DNA of 64,000 bases from Bisporella sp. PMI_857. Lineage: Eukaryota; Ascomycota; Leotiomycetes; Helotiales; Helotiaceae. Below are positions 9,345 to 21,526 of this stretch, piece after piece; the first letter of the stretch is position 1; each line of letters opens with the position of its first letter. The stretch is from assembly GCA_021307315.1 (NCBI GenBank), contig JAJSPD010000039.1:186001-250000 (forward strand). The letters run 5' to 3'. The position numbers were made by a program, and so were the translations under genes. The notes under the pieces were generated by a model. That model saw only the letters and a program-made list of their open reading frames with translations, searched no databases and was not told the origin of the DNA.

Positions 9345-11897
9345 TCAACCACTCTTGGTAAATGGCCATCTCCAATTCCTCACCTCCTCTGGGTCAATCC
9401 CATTCTCGAATGCGATTCCCTTCATCCGCAATTGCTCGTTTAATAACAGTTCTCTAACTCCTGCTGCCTTGTTCTTGAGCCTAGGGATTCGGTCAATAGC
9501 ATCCATCGCAAGACTATACCGATCCGTCTGATTCCGGATAGCCAATTCCAGCGGTGTGTCGATATTACCCTTCTCATTATACCCTCTGACATGCAAATTC
9601 TCCTGACCGGGCCTCTTATACGTCAATCTATGAATGAGGAAAGGGTAGGAGTGAAAATTGAAGATGATGGGCTTGTCAGATGTGAATATAGCGGCATATT
9701 GTGCGTCCGACAGGCCGTGCGGATGGTTGGCTGGTGAGATGAGCTTGAACAAGTCGACGACGTTCACGAATCGGACTTTGATGTCCGGGATATGCTCGCG
9801 GAGCAAAGCTGTAGCGGCCAGCGATTCGTGCGTGGGGACATCGCCACAGGAAGCCATCACGACGTCTGGCTCACACCCTTGATCGTTTGAGGCCCAGTCC
9901 CAGATCCCGAGCCCCTTAGTGCAGTGCTGAATTGCGGCTTCCATTTCGAGGAACTGTAGGTGGTCTTGCTTATCCGCCACGATGACGTTCACGTAGTTGA
10001 CCGAGCGCAGACAGTGGTCGGTCACAGATAGCAGGCAGTTGCCATCTGGCGGCAGGTAGATGCGTACAACTTCGGGGGATTTGTTTGCGACCACATCCAG
10101 GAATCCCGGGTCTTGGTGCGTGAATCCGTTGTGATCTTGTCGCCAGACTGTGGCGGTGAGGAGGATATTCAGCGAGGAGACTTTGGCACGCCATTCTACC
10201 TCAAGGCACTTTTCGATCCATTTGCAGTGCTGGTTCACCATGGAGTCGATAATGTGGATGAAAGGCTCGTATGAATTGATTAAACCTGTATGTGTTAGTG
10301 TTTGTCTTGCAGGAAGGGGCTTGTGAGACGTACCATGACGACCAGAGAGGATGTAGCCTTCTAGCCATCCTTCACAAGTATGCTCGCTCAGCATTTCCAT
10401 AACTCGACCCTCGAAGGCGAGGTTTCCTCCATCGTCATCTTCCTCAAAATAATCACCCATCCAGACCTTCTTACCTGCCTCGTAGATGCTACCCAGTTTG
10501 TTCGATTCAGTCTCATCGGGACCAAACACACGGAAGGTGTGCAAATTCTTGGCGACGATATCCTTGAGGAATTTGGCCATATTGCTCATGCTTGGTAAGT
10601 TTGTGAGACCGGGTTCGATCTTCTTGAGCGCATACTTGCGGAAGTCTGGCATATCAAGAGCTTTCCGGAGTAAACCACCATTGCCAACAGGATTGGCGCT
10701 CATCCGTGCCTGACCAACTGGAGCTAGTTCTGCCAGCTCATCGATCAGTTTCCCTTCCTTGTCGAAGACTTCTTCTGGTTTGTAGCTTCTCATCCAGTCC
10801 TCCAGAACTTTCAAATGAGCTGAGTTCGAAGCAACATCGGGAATCGGGATTTGATGCGCGCGCCAATATCCTTCAAGAAGCTTTCCGTCTACCTTTCTTG
10901 GTGCCGTCCAGCCCTTGGGGCTGCGGAGAACAATCATCGGCCAGCGGGGACGGAAAGCCTTTCCAGAATCACGTGCCTGTTTTTGGAACTTGCGAATCTC
11001 TTGAACGCAGTGATCTAGCGTGGCTGCCATTGCTTGGTGCATACTCTCTAGGTCGCTTCCTTCGACAAAATATGGTGTCCATCCGTATCCGGTAAATAGG
11101 GATTCGAGCTCTTTGTGGCTAATTCGAGCTAAGAGTGTTGGGTTGTTGATCTTGTAGCCGTTCAAATGAAGTACAGGCAGGACGGCACCATCCACGATAG
11201 GATTGAGGAACTTAGTGCTATGCCAACTAGTTGCAAGTGGACCAGTCTCGGCTTCTCCATCTCCCACCATCGTCAAGGCGATCAGGTTGGGATTGTCGAA
11301 AACTACTCCAAAAGCATGAGATATGGAGTAGCCAAGCTCTCCGCCTTCATGAATACTGCCTGGCGTCTCAGGTGTTGCATGGCTCCCGATCCCACCTGGG
11401 AAGGAGAATTGCTTGAAGAATCTCTGCATGCCTTCCGCATTCTGCGACATGATTGGATAAACCTCAGAGTACACACCCTCCAGATAAGACTGTGAAAGTA
11501 CAGCGGGCGCTCCATGACCAGGGCCAGACACAAAAAGTGCATCTAAATCATATTTCTTAATCAAGCGATTGAAATGGATCCATGTGAACGCTTGGCCTGC
11601 GTCTGAACCCCAATGGCCCAGTAGCCGAGCTTTGAGGTCTGACTTTGCGAGGGGTCTGGTGAGGAGGGGGTTCTCTTTCAGGTAGAGCATTCCGAGGCAT
11701 AGGTACAAGCTGGCACGGAAGTAGGCATTTGTCTTCCTGAGCTCCTCAACGTTGAGGGGTTTTTCGGTAATTGTTGAGCGAGCGATGCCGTATGGGGAGA
11801 TGTTGTCGTTTGAGGTATCTTCAGTCGTAGTGTCGGATGATCGCTTGCCTATTCGTGGAGCGATGATCTCATGTGAGTATAGCATTGGGGCTGCCAT
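9345..11897 (-). CDS. Xylulose-5-phosphate/fructose-6-phosphate phosphoketolase
   Basis: A thiamine-diphosphate enzyme that cleaves xylulose 5-phosphate (and usually fructose 6-phosphate) with phosphate to acetyl phosphate plus glyceraldehyde 3-phosphate or erythrose 4-phosphate, in the cytosol. Family segments are clear: GPGHGAPAVLSQSYLEG, SFPGGIGSHATPETPGSIHE, VGDGEAETGPLATSWH (ThDP/Mg binding), HLNGYKINNPT, RSPKGWTAP, and a C-terminal transketolase-like part (SSLNILLTATVWRQDHNGFTHQDPG). The ATG is at 11897. An intron at 10286-10333 (GTACGT..CTAAC..ACAG, 48 nt) interrupts GRHG|LINSYEPF; because 48 is a multiple of three without a stop, the unspliced frame also stays open. The spliced product is 834 aa, normal for fungal members. 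A CAA repeat lies just upstream of the start. Confidence 0.95.
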   Translation of the reverse strand: MAAPMLYSHEIIAPRIGKRSSDTTTEDTSNDNISPYGIARSTITEKPLNVEELRKTNAYFRASLYLCLGMLYLKENPLLTRPLAKSDLKARLLGHWGSDAGQAFTWIHFNRLIKKYDLDALFVSGPGHGAPAVLSQSYLEGVYSEVYPIMSQNAEGMQRFFKQFSFPGGIGSHATPETPGSIHEGGELGYSISHAFGVVFDNPNLIALTMVGDGEAETGPLATSWHSTKFLNPIVDGAVLPVLHLNGYKINNPTLLARISHKELESLFTGYGWTPYFVEGSDLESMHQAMAATLDHCVQEIRKFQKQARDSGKAFRPRWPMIVLRSPKGWTAPRKVDGKLLEGYWRAHQIPIPDVASNSAHLKVLEDWMRSYKPEEVFDKEGKLIDELAELAPVGQARMSANPVGNGGLLRKALDMPDFRKYALKKIEPGLTNLPSMSNMAKFLKDIVAKNLHTFRVFGPDETESNKLGSIYEAGKKVWMGDYFEEDDDGGNLAFEGRVMEMLSEHTCEGWLEGYILSGRHGTSHKPLPARQTLTHTGLINSYEPFIHIIDSMVNQHCKWIEKCLEVEWRAKVSSLNILLTATVWRQDHNGFTHQDPGFLDVVANKSPEVVRIYLPPDGNCLLSVTDHCLRSVNYVNVIVADKQDHLQFLEMEAAIQHCTKGLGIWDWASNDQGCEPDVVMASCGDVPTHESLAATALLREHIPDIKVRFVNVVDLFKLISPANHPHGLSDAQYAAIFTSDKPIIFNFHSYPFLIHRLTYKRPGQENLHVRGYNEKGNIDTPLELAIRNQTDRYSLAMDAIDRIPRLKNKAAGVRELLLNEQLRMKGIAFENGIDPEEVRNWRWPFTKSG

Positions 11898-11913
11898 CTT
11901 GAAATGATATATC

Positions 11914-11936
11914 TGTTGTTGTTGTTGTTGTTGTTG
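11914..11936. repeat. GTT/CAA trinucleotide repeat before phosphoketolase start
   Basis: About seven and a half GTT units on the plus strand, read as (CAA)n in the probable 5' UTR, ending 17 nt before the ATG at 11897. CAA tracts are unstructured and occur in some fungal leaders; any effect on translation is inference. Confidence 0.8.
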
Positions 11937-12895
11937 ATTAAAAGCACACAGTTTCGACGAGTGTCTTTATATAAGAATTGGAAAAGACAAGTCTCCTTAT
12001 CCTCCCGAAAGCATGCTTAATCTTCTAGACTTGTGGATAGGCCCGACCAGAAGCATACGGCTGGGCAGGAAGTGGGCTGATATCCAAGTTTTCTATCTCG
12101 AACCAACCGATATCGAAGCTCAGAATTCTCTAAAAGATGCCGAGAGCTAAATGATGTGTGGCCGGCTGAGCCGTTAATAAGAGCATATATGCAGGCCAAA
12201 GTTGAAAAAATGGTCATGGTTCAGATCTACCAGTTGTTTTCGAGGATGCTGCAAGCGGCGGGCAAAGTGCGCCACTCTCGTCTTCGTCCCCGCACGCAGA
12301 AATAGCATTGCGATGATGTGAACTGATTATGTCACCAGCATTCCAGGCATGTTAAATCGAACCTTTGCGAATAAAATGGACGCAAAGGCAATCAAGACTG
12401 GAGGTTTACCGACGGGGAGATCGGCTGGGTCCTATTTCTGAAGGTTTGCCAGGGTGTGCGCCACCAAATATGAGCTGACGGTGACGCAGAGAAAGATGGC
12501 CTGATGGTTTTTTTTTTTTGACATCGAGATCTCAAGGGAAGATTCGGGAGTCTTCTGAGGCAGAAGTCGACTGCCTTCAACAAAATTCCATGAAAGTCTA
12601 TTAGGAATGATTTTGATTTGATGCTATTATTTGTATTTGTTTGCACGCCAGAGGTCCTGACTAACATGGTGCACAGGCTTGAATATCTATCTCAGTGAAG
12701 CGAGAGCCCCATAATATTTCAGCCACAACTTTAACCTTAAACCTTCTTGGTGCGGACATGCGGGGTGGGAGACACTATCTCTACAGTAGGAGGTTACAAC
12801 AACGCTGAACAATAAGTCCAAAATTCAAAGCATCCTACCAATTATCATTGCGATAGTAACTAGTATGTTACTTAAATTGAGCATTATGACTAGAT
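11937..12895. other. Intergenic, no gene seen
   Basis: The 5' flank of the phosphoketolase gene and 3' flank of the GPI-protein gene. It contains a T-run near 12510. No coding frame is supported. Confidence 0.5.
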
Positions 12896-13775
12896 CTACC
12901 AAACAGACAAAAACAAAGCGCTCAACACCAATGCCCAACTCTTCCCAACGGTCGTCGACACGGCACTCCCAGTGGTAGTACTTGAACTGGGCCCTCCGAC
13001 TCCTGCTGAAGAAGCAGTGGCTGCCGTTTGAGATGAGGTAATCGTCGGCCCAGTGGTTGCGGCACTTATACGCGTCGCGGACGAGGAACTTGAAGTTGTC
13101 GTTGATGAAATTATCCCAGCGGTCAGAGTTGGTCTTGTTGGACAGCCCATGCTCGACAGGTCTGAGCTCCAAGCCGATAACAACTGTGAAGCACCAACTG
13201 ACAACTTGTAGTCGTTCGGATCAAGCTTCTCAACGCCAGCTGTGATTATCAGAGGAACAGAATGCTGTTTCACATAGCAATGATCAAGGATGGTGATCTC
13301 AGTTACTGTCGAGCCCCCGCCCACAATAGTCTGGGTACATATACCTGTGGCCCCGCCTGTACAGGTCTAGAGCGAGGGTTTGTTAGAATAAGTCGTGACC
13401 ACTCACTGGGAGATATACCTTTCTGCAATCTCCAAGTTCACATCTCCATGTCGTGGTGACTTCATCGGCACGGACAGTGATGGTCCCTCCCCAGATTGAT
13501 CCTTGGGTATGATATGCATGCGCAGGGTACAGGTTCAGCGCTCTACACGCATCATTTTCAGGTGAGACAGCGCTTGCGCAGTTCAACTCGTAGGTCACCA
13601 CACCGTCTTTATCGATGCCTGAGTCGGTACTACTGGCAACAATAGACGCTTCCAAGCTCGCAGGCACGGCTCCCAGTTGCAGAAGGACTGTAGTGGGTAA
13701 ACTCTGAGCATATGCTTGCAGGCTCAAGCAGCTCAGAAGCAGCCATGCCTGTAGCATTGATGCCATCCCCAACAT
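12896..13775 (-). CDS. Secreted Cys-containing protein with probable GPI anchor
   Basis: Two exons (13419-13775, 12896-13366) with a 52-nt intron (GTATAT..TTCTAAC..CTAG) give 275 aa. The N-terminus MLGMASMLQAWLLLSCLSLQ is a signal peptide, cleaved probably after AYAQ; the third residue-context Met gives an alternative start. The mature part holds paired cysteines, including the segment RCELGDCRKTCTGG across the splice junction. A Ser/Thr-rich stalk follows (ISSTTTSSSSSATRISAATT), and the C-terminus is hydrophobic (SWALVLSALFLSVW). This is the layout of fungal GPI-anchored wall or membrane glycoproteins. No enzyme domain is recognised. It is unlikely to be anything but a surface protein; its role is unknown. 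Confidence 0.75.
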
Positions 13776-15295
13776 GTTCGATTCCTATCGAACGGCCGCC
13801 CGCGATGCGACGCGAGAGGTGATGTTTGTTCTTCCAACAATGCCAAGGTCAGCCCCACTACCATGGCTACTTATCCGAGATTGTTCTCAAGGCTTCAAAT
13901 ACTTTGGTCGCAGGGATGGGCTTCACTAGATGCTGTGCCGTGACGGCGCAGCGGCCTTAGAAACACGAACTCCCCACTGAATTCATCTGTACAAGTTTTC
14001 AGGGATTTCACCAGAAAGCTTCAGATCACTTTGCTTCTTCATGAAGGTACGGATGGTTCTATACACAGTAGAACTTGGAGGCATACCCCTTTCTGGCATA
14101 TTATTTTCAATCATCAGTGAACCGGAAGCCCTTACCATACCTCCCATTCGGGCTCCTGTATGTAAAGGATTTCTCTAGTAGCAAAACGAGAAATGAGAAA
14201 CCTACATTCAACGATGTTCTCCATTTAGTGAGCTCGCTCTCCATGCCATACTCAATCACGCCCAACACGATATTAAGAGTATTTCTTGTTGCTCTTTCGA
14301 ATGATGCGCGCCCGGTTTTGAACTTCCGGTTTGTAGGAGATGATATCCATATATTAATATTGCTCACAATATAATCGTCGACCCACTTTAGCATCAGCGA
14401 GAGCACAAATCATAAGCCCGCATGCCATATCTTCCAAGGAAGTTGAATGACATTCCTAGGTACAGTGTTCCCGAGAATCAAAGCATTCTTTCGCACCAGT
14501 GAGAATGAACTATGCCATAACACAACGGTCGACTCTTATTGAGTTGAGCGGCTTATGTCCCTTTTTTAAGCTTCTTGCGGCCTCGTTAGATTCTTATAAT
14601 TGAAACTTGGGATTCCTCATACAGATCCCTGGGTACGTGGCACTACGTGTGAGCAGCAACTAGTGGAGAATATCTAGTTTCCGCCATAAAGATCTTAAGC
14701 GTTCGATAGAGCGACTGAGTGTGTATAGTACGAACGCTTCAGTAGTGGCCGAGTGTAGAGCAGTATCGTCTCCTAGAAGATGATGTTACATAAATTTAGC
14801 TTGAATCTTAGAGACCACGACTATAGCTCATACCTTTGCAAGGAAGAAGACAATGCGAGTATACCGCCTAACAATTGGTTATTCAAGAGAACCTAGGTGT
14901 GGCAACACAGGCACTGACAGACGAGAACCGAAGATTTGACTAGGGAGGAGAACCAGCTAGACATACCAGAGTGCGGTGACCAGAAGTAGAGTTTCAGAAA
15001 GCAATCGAGTGCTTTAAATATTTTGCGGTTTTGGGGGCTGTAGTCTATAATTCCTCAAATTTCATGAATTTTTGCATGGCTCATTTATAAGGCTATAACG
15101 CGTCCTATACTTTGATGTTTGACGTCACAGGAAGTGATTGGGCAAGGTCTAACGAAAGGGGAAACCCAACTTTTGCCGAGAGAATAGAGTAAGAGCTAGA
15201 AGTTCCACCATCGCTTGCATTAGCATTACTTGCGTATATATTCATGGACCTATATACATCACTATCTACAAGAAACTGGAGTTGCCAGTCCTCTT
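13776..15295. other. Intergenic, no gene seen
   Basis: 1.5 kb between two minus-strand genes. Overlapping frames at about 14075-14406 on both strands have no recognisable content and no splice support. Confidence 0.5.
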
Positions 15296-16766
15296 CTACA
15301 CGTACACGTAACAATACGGACCAGCAACTGTGCTAATGTGGTTCTTGATGGCAGAGGTAGGCCCGCCCGATGGGGTGATGTATTGGAGGTCAATGATATC
15401 TTCAAGCGTTGCATTTGCGCTTGGTGGGACATTCCTCATGGTGCGGGTTCCGCCGATGACGAAGAGCCGTTCGAGCGGCCGCAGGTTTTGCCAGATCCAC
15501 CACGTGCGGTCGATCATGCTGTGGTGAAGCCAGAAGAGAGGATCGTTAGGCGAAGTATAAATCTAGAAATACGATTTTCAGCAAAAGGTGATTACTTTAT
15601 GTCTTCACCGTGGGATTATCGGTTGCTCATATGGTATTCAGTTGAAAAGAAGCGAATAAACTCACATCGCCTCCAGGGTTGCCTCCGAAGACAAAGTGTC
15701 CCGCGGAATGTAATCCCGTTCCACTTTGCAGATTCTCTTGCCACGCATAGACGTCGTTAAAACTCGAGTTGGTCAGTTGATTGAACAACGCAGCATCAGT
15801 CTGCGTTCGTGCACTCAATTCTGGCGAGATATCTCTCTTGATGCATCTAGGCTGGTACCCAAGAAACGGGCCGGCAGGTTCATTAGGATAGTTGAACCAC
15901 GTATCCACGGCGGAGAGGTTGGCTTCAATTCCAACATAAGGACCGGTCTCAACGCAGCCACCACCGCGGCCTTCGACGACAGGCGCGATGCAAGGGGCGA
16001 AGAGAGAGCCAGGGCGAGTGCAGTTGTGCGGTGCCCAGACGCCATTACCGCCTTGCGAGTACTTGGATCCGTCCATATAGGGAGAGTTAAGAGGATCTTT
16101 TGCCGATTTGCCCCAGTTCCAGTACGGTACGTAGCCCTTGTAGCCGCATTCGTCACGGAGCGCGCGTTCAAATGACCAAGTGTAGTATCTGTGCCACGAA
16201 AGAAAGTTGCCAGTATTATGTATGGTTTGCGTCTGGTTGATATGTATAGCCACAAAGTCATCATATCGGGACTTTGCGCCTGGTGCCAGACCGTTCTTTA
16301 TTTTGGATGGGGCTCTCATAAGACATTTTACTATATAGTTCGTTACGGCAGCTTGACTTGGCTCCTAATATTCTTACCTGAGTTTGTATAATCAAGCTTC
16401 TCCTTGTTCGACAACGATGAGCTATGAGGAGTTAGTCTCCCCACAGGCAACATAGTGTAGATGGTTGACTCACTACTCGCGTCGCACCGCAACATTTTTG
16501 TAGGTGCATTTTTGAGCTACTCCCTTAGATTTTAGCAGCTTTTGGAGGCTCCCATCAGTATACGAGTCCCAAAGATTGTTTAAGGCATCGCAAGCAAGAT
16601 CATCAGTTGCCTCGGTCGACTATTTGGCGGCAACAATCAGCATTTAACCACTAATGTGCGATTATGGCAGGAACAGTGAATGGAATAGTCAAACCTCAGC
16701 AACATAAGCAATGGCAGGAAGGACACTCGCTACAAGGAGCAACGAGGCGTACAGTGAGACACGCAT
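15296..16766 (-). CDS. Secreted tyrosinase (type-3 copper oxidase), short form
   Basis: Five exons (16695-16766, 16474-16619, 16378-16421, 15666-16330, 15296-15562) with consistent phases give 397 aa. The N-terminus MRVSLYASLLLVASVLPAIA is a signal peptide. The CuA site is seen as IHNTGNFLSWHRYYTWSFE with the upstream His, followed by YVPYWNW. The CuB site is GLHSAGHFVFGG plus DPLFWLHHSMIDRTWWIWQ. It lacks the long C-terminal lid domain of classic melanin tyrosinases and ends about 70 residues after CuB. Short secreted fungal tyrosinases of about this length are known; they hydroxylate or oxidise phenols to quinones. Cys-rich patches (CTRPGSLFAPC, GRGGGC) suggest disulfides. No neighbouring pigment-pathway gene is seen, so the physiological substrate is open. 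Confidence 0.93.
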
Positions 16767-19164
16767 CTTATTGTCCAAGAAGGATTGCTGAACGCCTCAC
16801 GAAAAGGAAAATGCTAAATGGTTAAAGGAGTGTAAGCGGTCGATACGACCTTGTCATGTATGGAACCGAGAAAAGAAGGTCAAAACCCGCCACGACACGT
16901 GGGAACAGGGAAATATATAAGAAAGGTTCTGCACGGAAAACCAGGCGAGTATCCTTTGCATGATTAACATTAGCTTCAAAATTATTGCCTGATATCGAGT
17001 TTACCCTGGTTGGTCAATAATCCACAGAGACTATTGCATGCAGGCACCCAATGGGATAGGGAGGAGATGAGTAGGAGGAACAATAATGTTAATATTTCCT
17101 CAAGGAGTAGCATAAACGAGAAACATCAGGTCCTGGCTCAGACCTTTGATATGCTTGGTATAAGATACTACATGTGCAACGTTCCAGAATCAATCCTAAG
17201 CTACTGTATCGAGATTGCTCAATGATCGCTTCCCAGGCAGGGATAAGATTGTTTCATGGGTGACGGGCCTAAAGCCGCTGAGGCCAGAAACTCAAAAATA
17301 ACCTTTTCTTTTTGCGCCTTTGGGCAGTGGCTGAAGTCAATAGCTGTTCTTTTTTATTTTCCCTTTTTCTCGCTCCACGGAAACTTTCTTCTGTTAATTT
17401 ATTTGCAAAGTTTGGCTGATTTCTCTCGGTCGAGATGTAGAAGGATCAGCCTGACCGATTTCAACCTCTTGCTCCAGAACCGCACTAATGATGCCCCCAC
17501 GAGGCGTAGTCGCCAGAAACGGCTATGGGGCGGGATCCTTTCTGTCGGGTTTTTCCCAAGCAGGGGTACCGGATAAGCCGCGAGAAGCCTCAATCCTACG
17601 CAAAGCACACAAGTCACTTGAAAACTTGATTTACTATCACTGCCATCAGCTGCGCAGGCTGATCTAGTTATATATCTCCAAAGTTGCTGCCTTGTTCGTG
17701 AAGTATTTGGGTGAGATCTTGGTCAGATTAAACATTAAGGTTTGTCACTTATATCCAATGTAAAATGGGGTATGGAAAAAGAATTCCATGTGTGGAAGCT
17801 TTTGCCATAGTCCGGACCGTTCTCCATGGATCCTAGAAGAAAATCATTGGGCCGTGGACTGATGTCTGGGTGATGAGTGCGACGTCAGGTTCCAAACAGA
17901 TCTTGGCTCTGACGCCAAGATCTGTCTACAAGGTTTTTATTGGCTCTCTCATTTATTTCACTCGTTGGAAGTGCTTGATCGAACCAGCCATCAGTACGCA
18001 TTGCAGCCACTATGCGGGGCAATATTGCTTTGAACGGAAAAATTTCTTTTGTGAACAAATAACCTCCTCTTCATGTTGCGTCTCATCTTCTTTCTGGGTT
18101 ATGCAAGAAGGGCCGAAGTCTAAAGCGAAAGGTGGCTCATAACAATTAGAAAGCCATTTTCAAACTATAGTCATGTGATGTAAAGAAATCAATCGTAGTT
18201 TCCATATCACGAATGTACGGTGAGATATCCTGTCATCTGCACTTTGTAAATGTGCTAAATTAGAGGCTTCCAAAAAGAAAGAATCCTTGAAAGGCGTATC
18301 TTGTCACGTTTCAGGGCATTTAACCGAATGAGAAAGTGAAGAACAATTATGACCTTTTTAGGAGAACGATGTCGTCTACGTGAAATAGGACCAGGAGCAT
18401 CCTGCAGGGGTATGTAACGTGTGCCTTCTATTGGTTGAGTCGTCAAGTTCTCGTAACATTATGTTACAGTAGAGTATCTCATTTTGCATGTATGGGCCTG
18501 TACATGGCAATCCTCCACAATGGCCTTTGGAAACATCAACAAATTTCGTGTACTGGATTCTATCCGAAATAAGGAGAGCTACATCTCGCCAGTTAATGTA
18601 CTATAGATTTGCGGTGAAGCTTCGCTCCCTCATCAGTTTCATACTTTTCCAATCTTCATTTACACTTTACCATATGTACTCCTCATTCCATGAGCAGTTG
18701 GATTAAAAGCAATTGACTAGATCAACCGGCGAGGGCTCTGGGCAATTGTAAAGATGAAAATAATGAAAGGCCCATTTAATACAACGGGATGCACTGAACA
18801 AATCCATGGACACGGTAGCAATCCTGCTGGCTGGAACCTCGGGTGCATATCAGTTTCTTTGGAAATCCCTGAAATGTAACGCTTGTCCGCTACTCCTTGT
18901 TGAAAATGTGAGAACGGTTTCCAGGGGTACAGCGAATCCGGTACGGTACCTGGCAGGCTCCCAGTAATGGATTCGCTAAAGTACAGAAGCCGTCCCTAGG
19001 ATGTCGGAAGGAATGGAAGGGTTAACCCGTAACTTTTGTCTCAAGATGAGAAGTCGTTATGAATTTGGCAACTATTAAGGTAGCAGAATCTGCCGATCCA
19101 TCGTCTTTCATCCTCCCTTCTTTCTGAGCTTCCACATATCTACACGCACTGGCAGGAAGCGACC
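16767..19164. other. Long intergenic stretch, no gene seen
   Basis: 2.4 kb between the divergently transcribed tyrosinase and rhodopsin-like genes. Frames up to about 106 residues occur on both strands but none looks like protein or extends by splicing. Both promoters must lie here. No transposon ends were noticed. Confidence 0.5.
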
Positions 19165-20643
19165 ATGGCGCCATCTTTAGAGACGTTGATCACTTTATGG
19201 CCACGAGTTGATCGTGATCGGCCGTCTAATGCGCATATGATCTTGGGAGTCACGGGGTTTTTAACTGGTCTGGCGTTGATCGTTGTCAGTCTTCGACTTT
19301 ACGTTCGTCAATTCCGATTGAAAACGTTTGGGTGGGACGATGGAATTATTGCTCTTGCTATGGTGAGCTCATGTTTTCTGTGGTGTTTTGGTCCTATTTC
19401 AGATAGCTAACGACAACTTATATTAACAGCTTCACTCAGTAGGCGTCCTTGTATGCTTTACCGGCCAGACAAGAAATGGGGGCGGAAGCCACTGGTATGA
19501 CATCGGCGTACCTGAAGAATTTGAGCGATTAAAACATTGGCAATATGCTCAAGTAATTGTTGCAATAACTGGTGTTAGCATCGTGAAAATCTCTATTGGG
19601 TTTGCCCTGCTTCGATTTCTTCCAGGAAAAGCATATCGGCGATTTATTATATTTATGATATGTATGCCACCTTAGCTTCTTGTCGAGACAGCATTCAGAA
19701 TACCGCTAATAACCATTCAGGTTTTGTCATTGTTTACACTATCGCTAGTGAAGCACCTTTGCTATTTGAGTGCCATCCCATGCACTTTAGCTGGAAGTTC
19801 AATAGAGCTCCAGACGCACCTTGTATATCAAGAGATAACTTCAAAAAGGTGGCAGACATAAATGGTGGTATGTCAAGCGCGGTTCATAGCTGGAGAAAAA
19901 AAGGAGAAAGTACTAATAGCTCTGTCTTAGCAATCAACATTATAACCGATTTTGTGTTCACTATAACACCGATTCCTGCAATTGTCAAACTCCAAATCAG
20001 CAAGCGGATGAAGGCTTCACTTATAGGTGTTCTAAGTCTCGGTTTCGTGTAAGCACTCAGTATAGCTTTTGTATGTCTTGGATAACCAACTACTTTATGC
20101 AGGGCCTGTGGCACTGCAATTGCTCGCTCTCTATCTGGGAAAAGCAATGCTATGGTACAGGTTACTGATTCAACATGGACACTCAAGTTCTACATCTGGA
20201 ATTGGTAAGCACTATGCGAAAAAAAAATTGTTGTTTCTTTGACTAACGCTTCACACAGCGCTGAATTAAATGCGGGTCTGCTCGCAGCGAGCATTCCTCC
20301 TCTGCGGCCCCTCGTGTCCAAATGGATGGGAGACACCGCGCATAGATTCCGCACTGGCGAGACTCCAAGCTCTCGCTCTCGATCGAACTCTAAGTACGGA
20401 CTTGGATCCAACGGCAAATTCACGAGCAAGAATGATACCACCCGTCGCGGATACCTGAAGCAGGACGATGTGCCATTGGACAACTTGCAGGAGTGGAATA
20501 TACATAAGCGGGAAAGTCAACTAGTAGTCGGCATCAGTGGATACATACCTGAGGATGGGAGCAGCGAGGATGGTATATTATCGGGAAATAAAAAAGGTAT
20601 CACTCGTCAAACCGAGATAGAAGTGAAACATGAGGTTAGTTAG
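19165..20643 (+). CDS. Fungal rhodopsin-like seven-helix membrane protein
   Basis: Six exons (19165-19362, 19430-19661, 19721-19867, 19931-20048, 20103-20204, 20259-20643) join in frame to 393 aa. All introns are 54-67 nt with GT-AG ends and branch-like sequences. Seven hydrophobic segments are visible. The signature RLYVRQFRLKTFGWDDGIIALAM after helix 1, the loop with GGGSHWYDIG, and the C-terminal AELNAGLLAASIPPLRPL match the large fungal 'rhodopsin domain' integral membrane family (PF20684, SAT4-like). No retinal-binding lysine assignment is attempted. The C-terminal tail (about 120 residues) is hydrophilic and Ser/Arg-rich, probably cytosolic. Function in this family is mostly unknown; some members lie in secondary-metabolite clusters, but no such cluster is visible here. 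Confidence 0.92.
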
Positions 20644-21526
20644 AGACAGTTTCTGTCCGAGTATGAGGATGTAAAATAGATTGACAACCAAGAACGGTTT
20701 GCCTCAACACATCTCGATTGCACTTTATGATGACTAAGCAAGTTATTGCTAAGCAAACCGCCAGTGATGGAAGAGTAGTTACAAAATGGGCTTTTACACT
20801 CCACTGGCAGGACACTTCAGGTATACCGCTTTCGGCGGGGTAATAAATTCATGTTGTGTTGCAATCCCAGTCCTATGGATGATTGCAACGGTCCGATAAT
20901 TGACATTGATCGCAATGCTCATACGTGCTGCAAGCAGTCTGAGGGAGCTTCTAGCAAGAGTGGCCTAGCCTCTCTTGGCGCTAAGATACTCCTTCTTATG
21001 GACATGGAAGTCGTTGATTGAAAGACTCTCGGTATGTTAAATTCTGCTGCCGAACTACTTAAGTGCACAAAGGTTGCTTTGGGGCGGGAAAAGTGGTGGA
21101 GTGAATCCGTTACCGGCATATCCGGAACAGCCTAATATCAGCGGAGAAAAAAAGCCACTACTTATATACTCTCCCGCTCCGCTCCACTAATAAACTCTCG
21201 ACTTGCTGGGATTCGTAGCCAATTGAGTCTTCTGTTTCATAGCTGTGGCTTGGGTGTGGCTAGGGCAAGTAAGAATACGTGATTCGCCGAACATGGTGTA
21301 AATTGGAGAAAGCGGATGATTTTATCCAAATCGAGCGAGGGTAAGAAGTTTCCTGCGGGCACGGAATAGCTACATGGATGTAGATGTGTCTCAATGAGGA
21401 GGGAAAAGCTGAATACGAGGATACAAATCATATATATGTGAAAGATCTTGCTGCTATTGCTGCGCCATAGCGAGAGAACTATGAACAAAGTCTCCAATCC
21501 CCTAACCACGTTTGCTTCTATACAAG
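20644..21526. other. Intergenic, no gene seen
   Basis: The 3' flank of the rhodopsin-like gene and promoter of the GH43 gene, both plus strand. No coding frame is supported. Confidence 0.5.

Noticed and set aside
12825..13172. 115-residue minus-strand frame
   Set aside because: Alternate-frame shadow of exon 2 of the GPI-protein gene.
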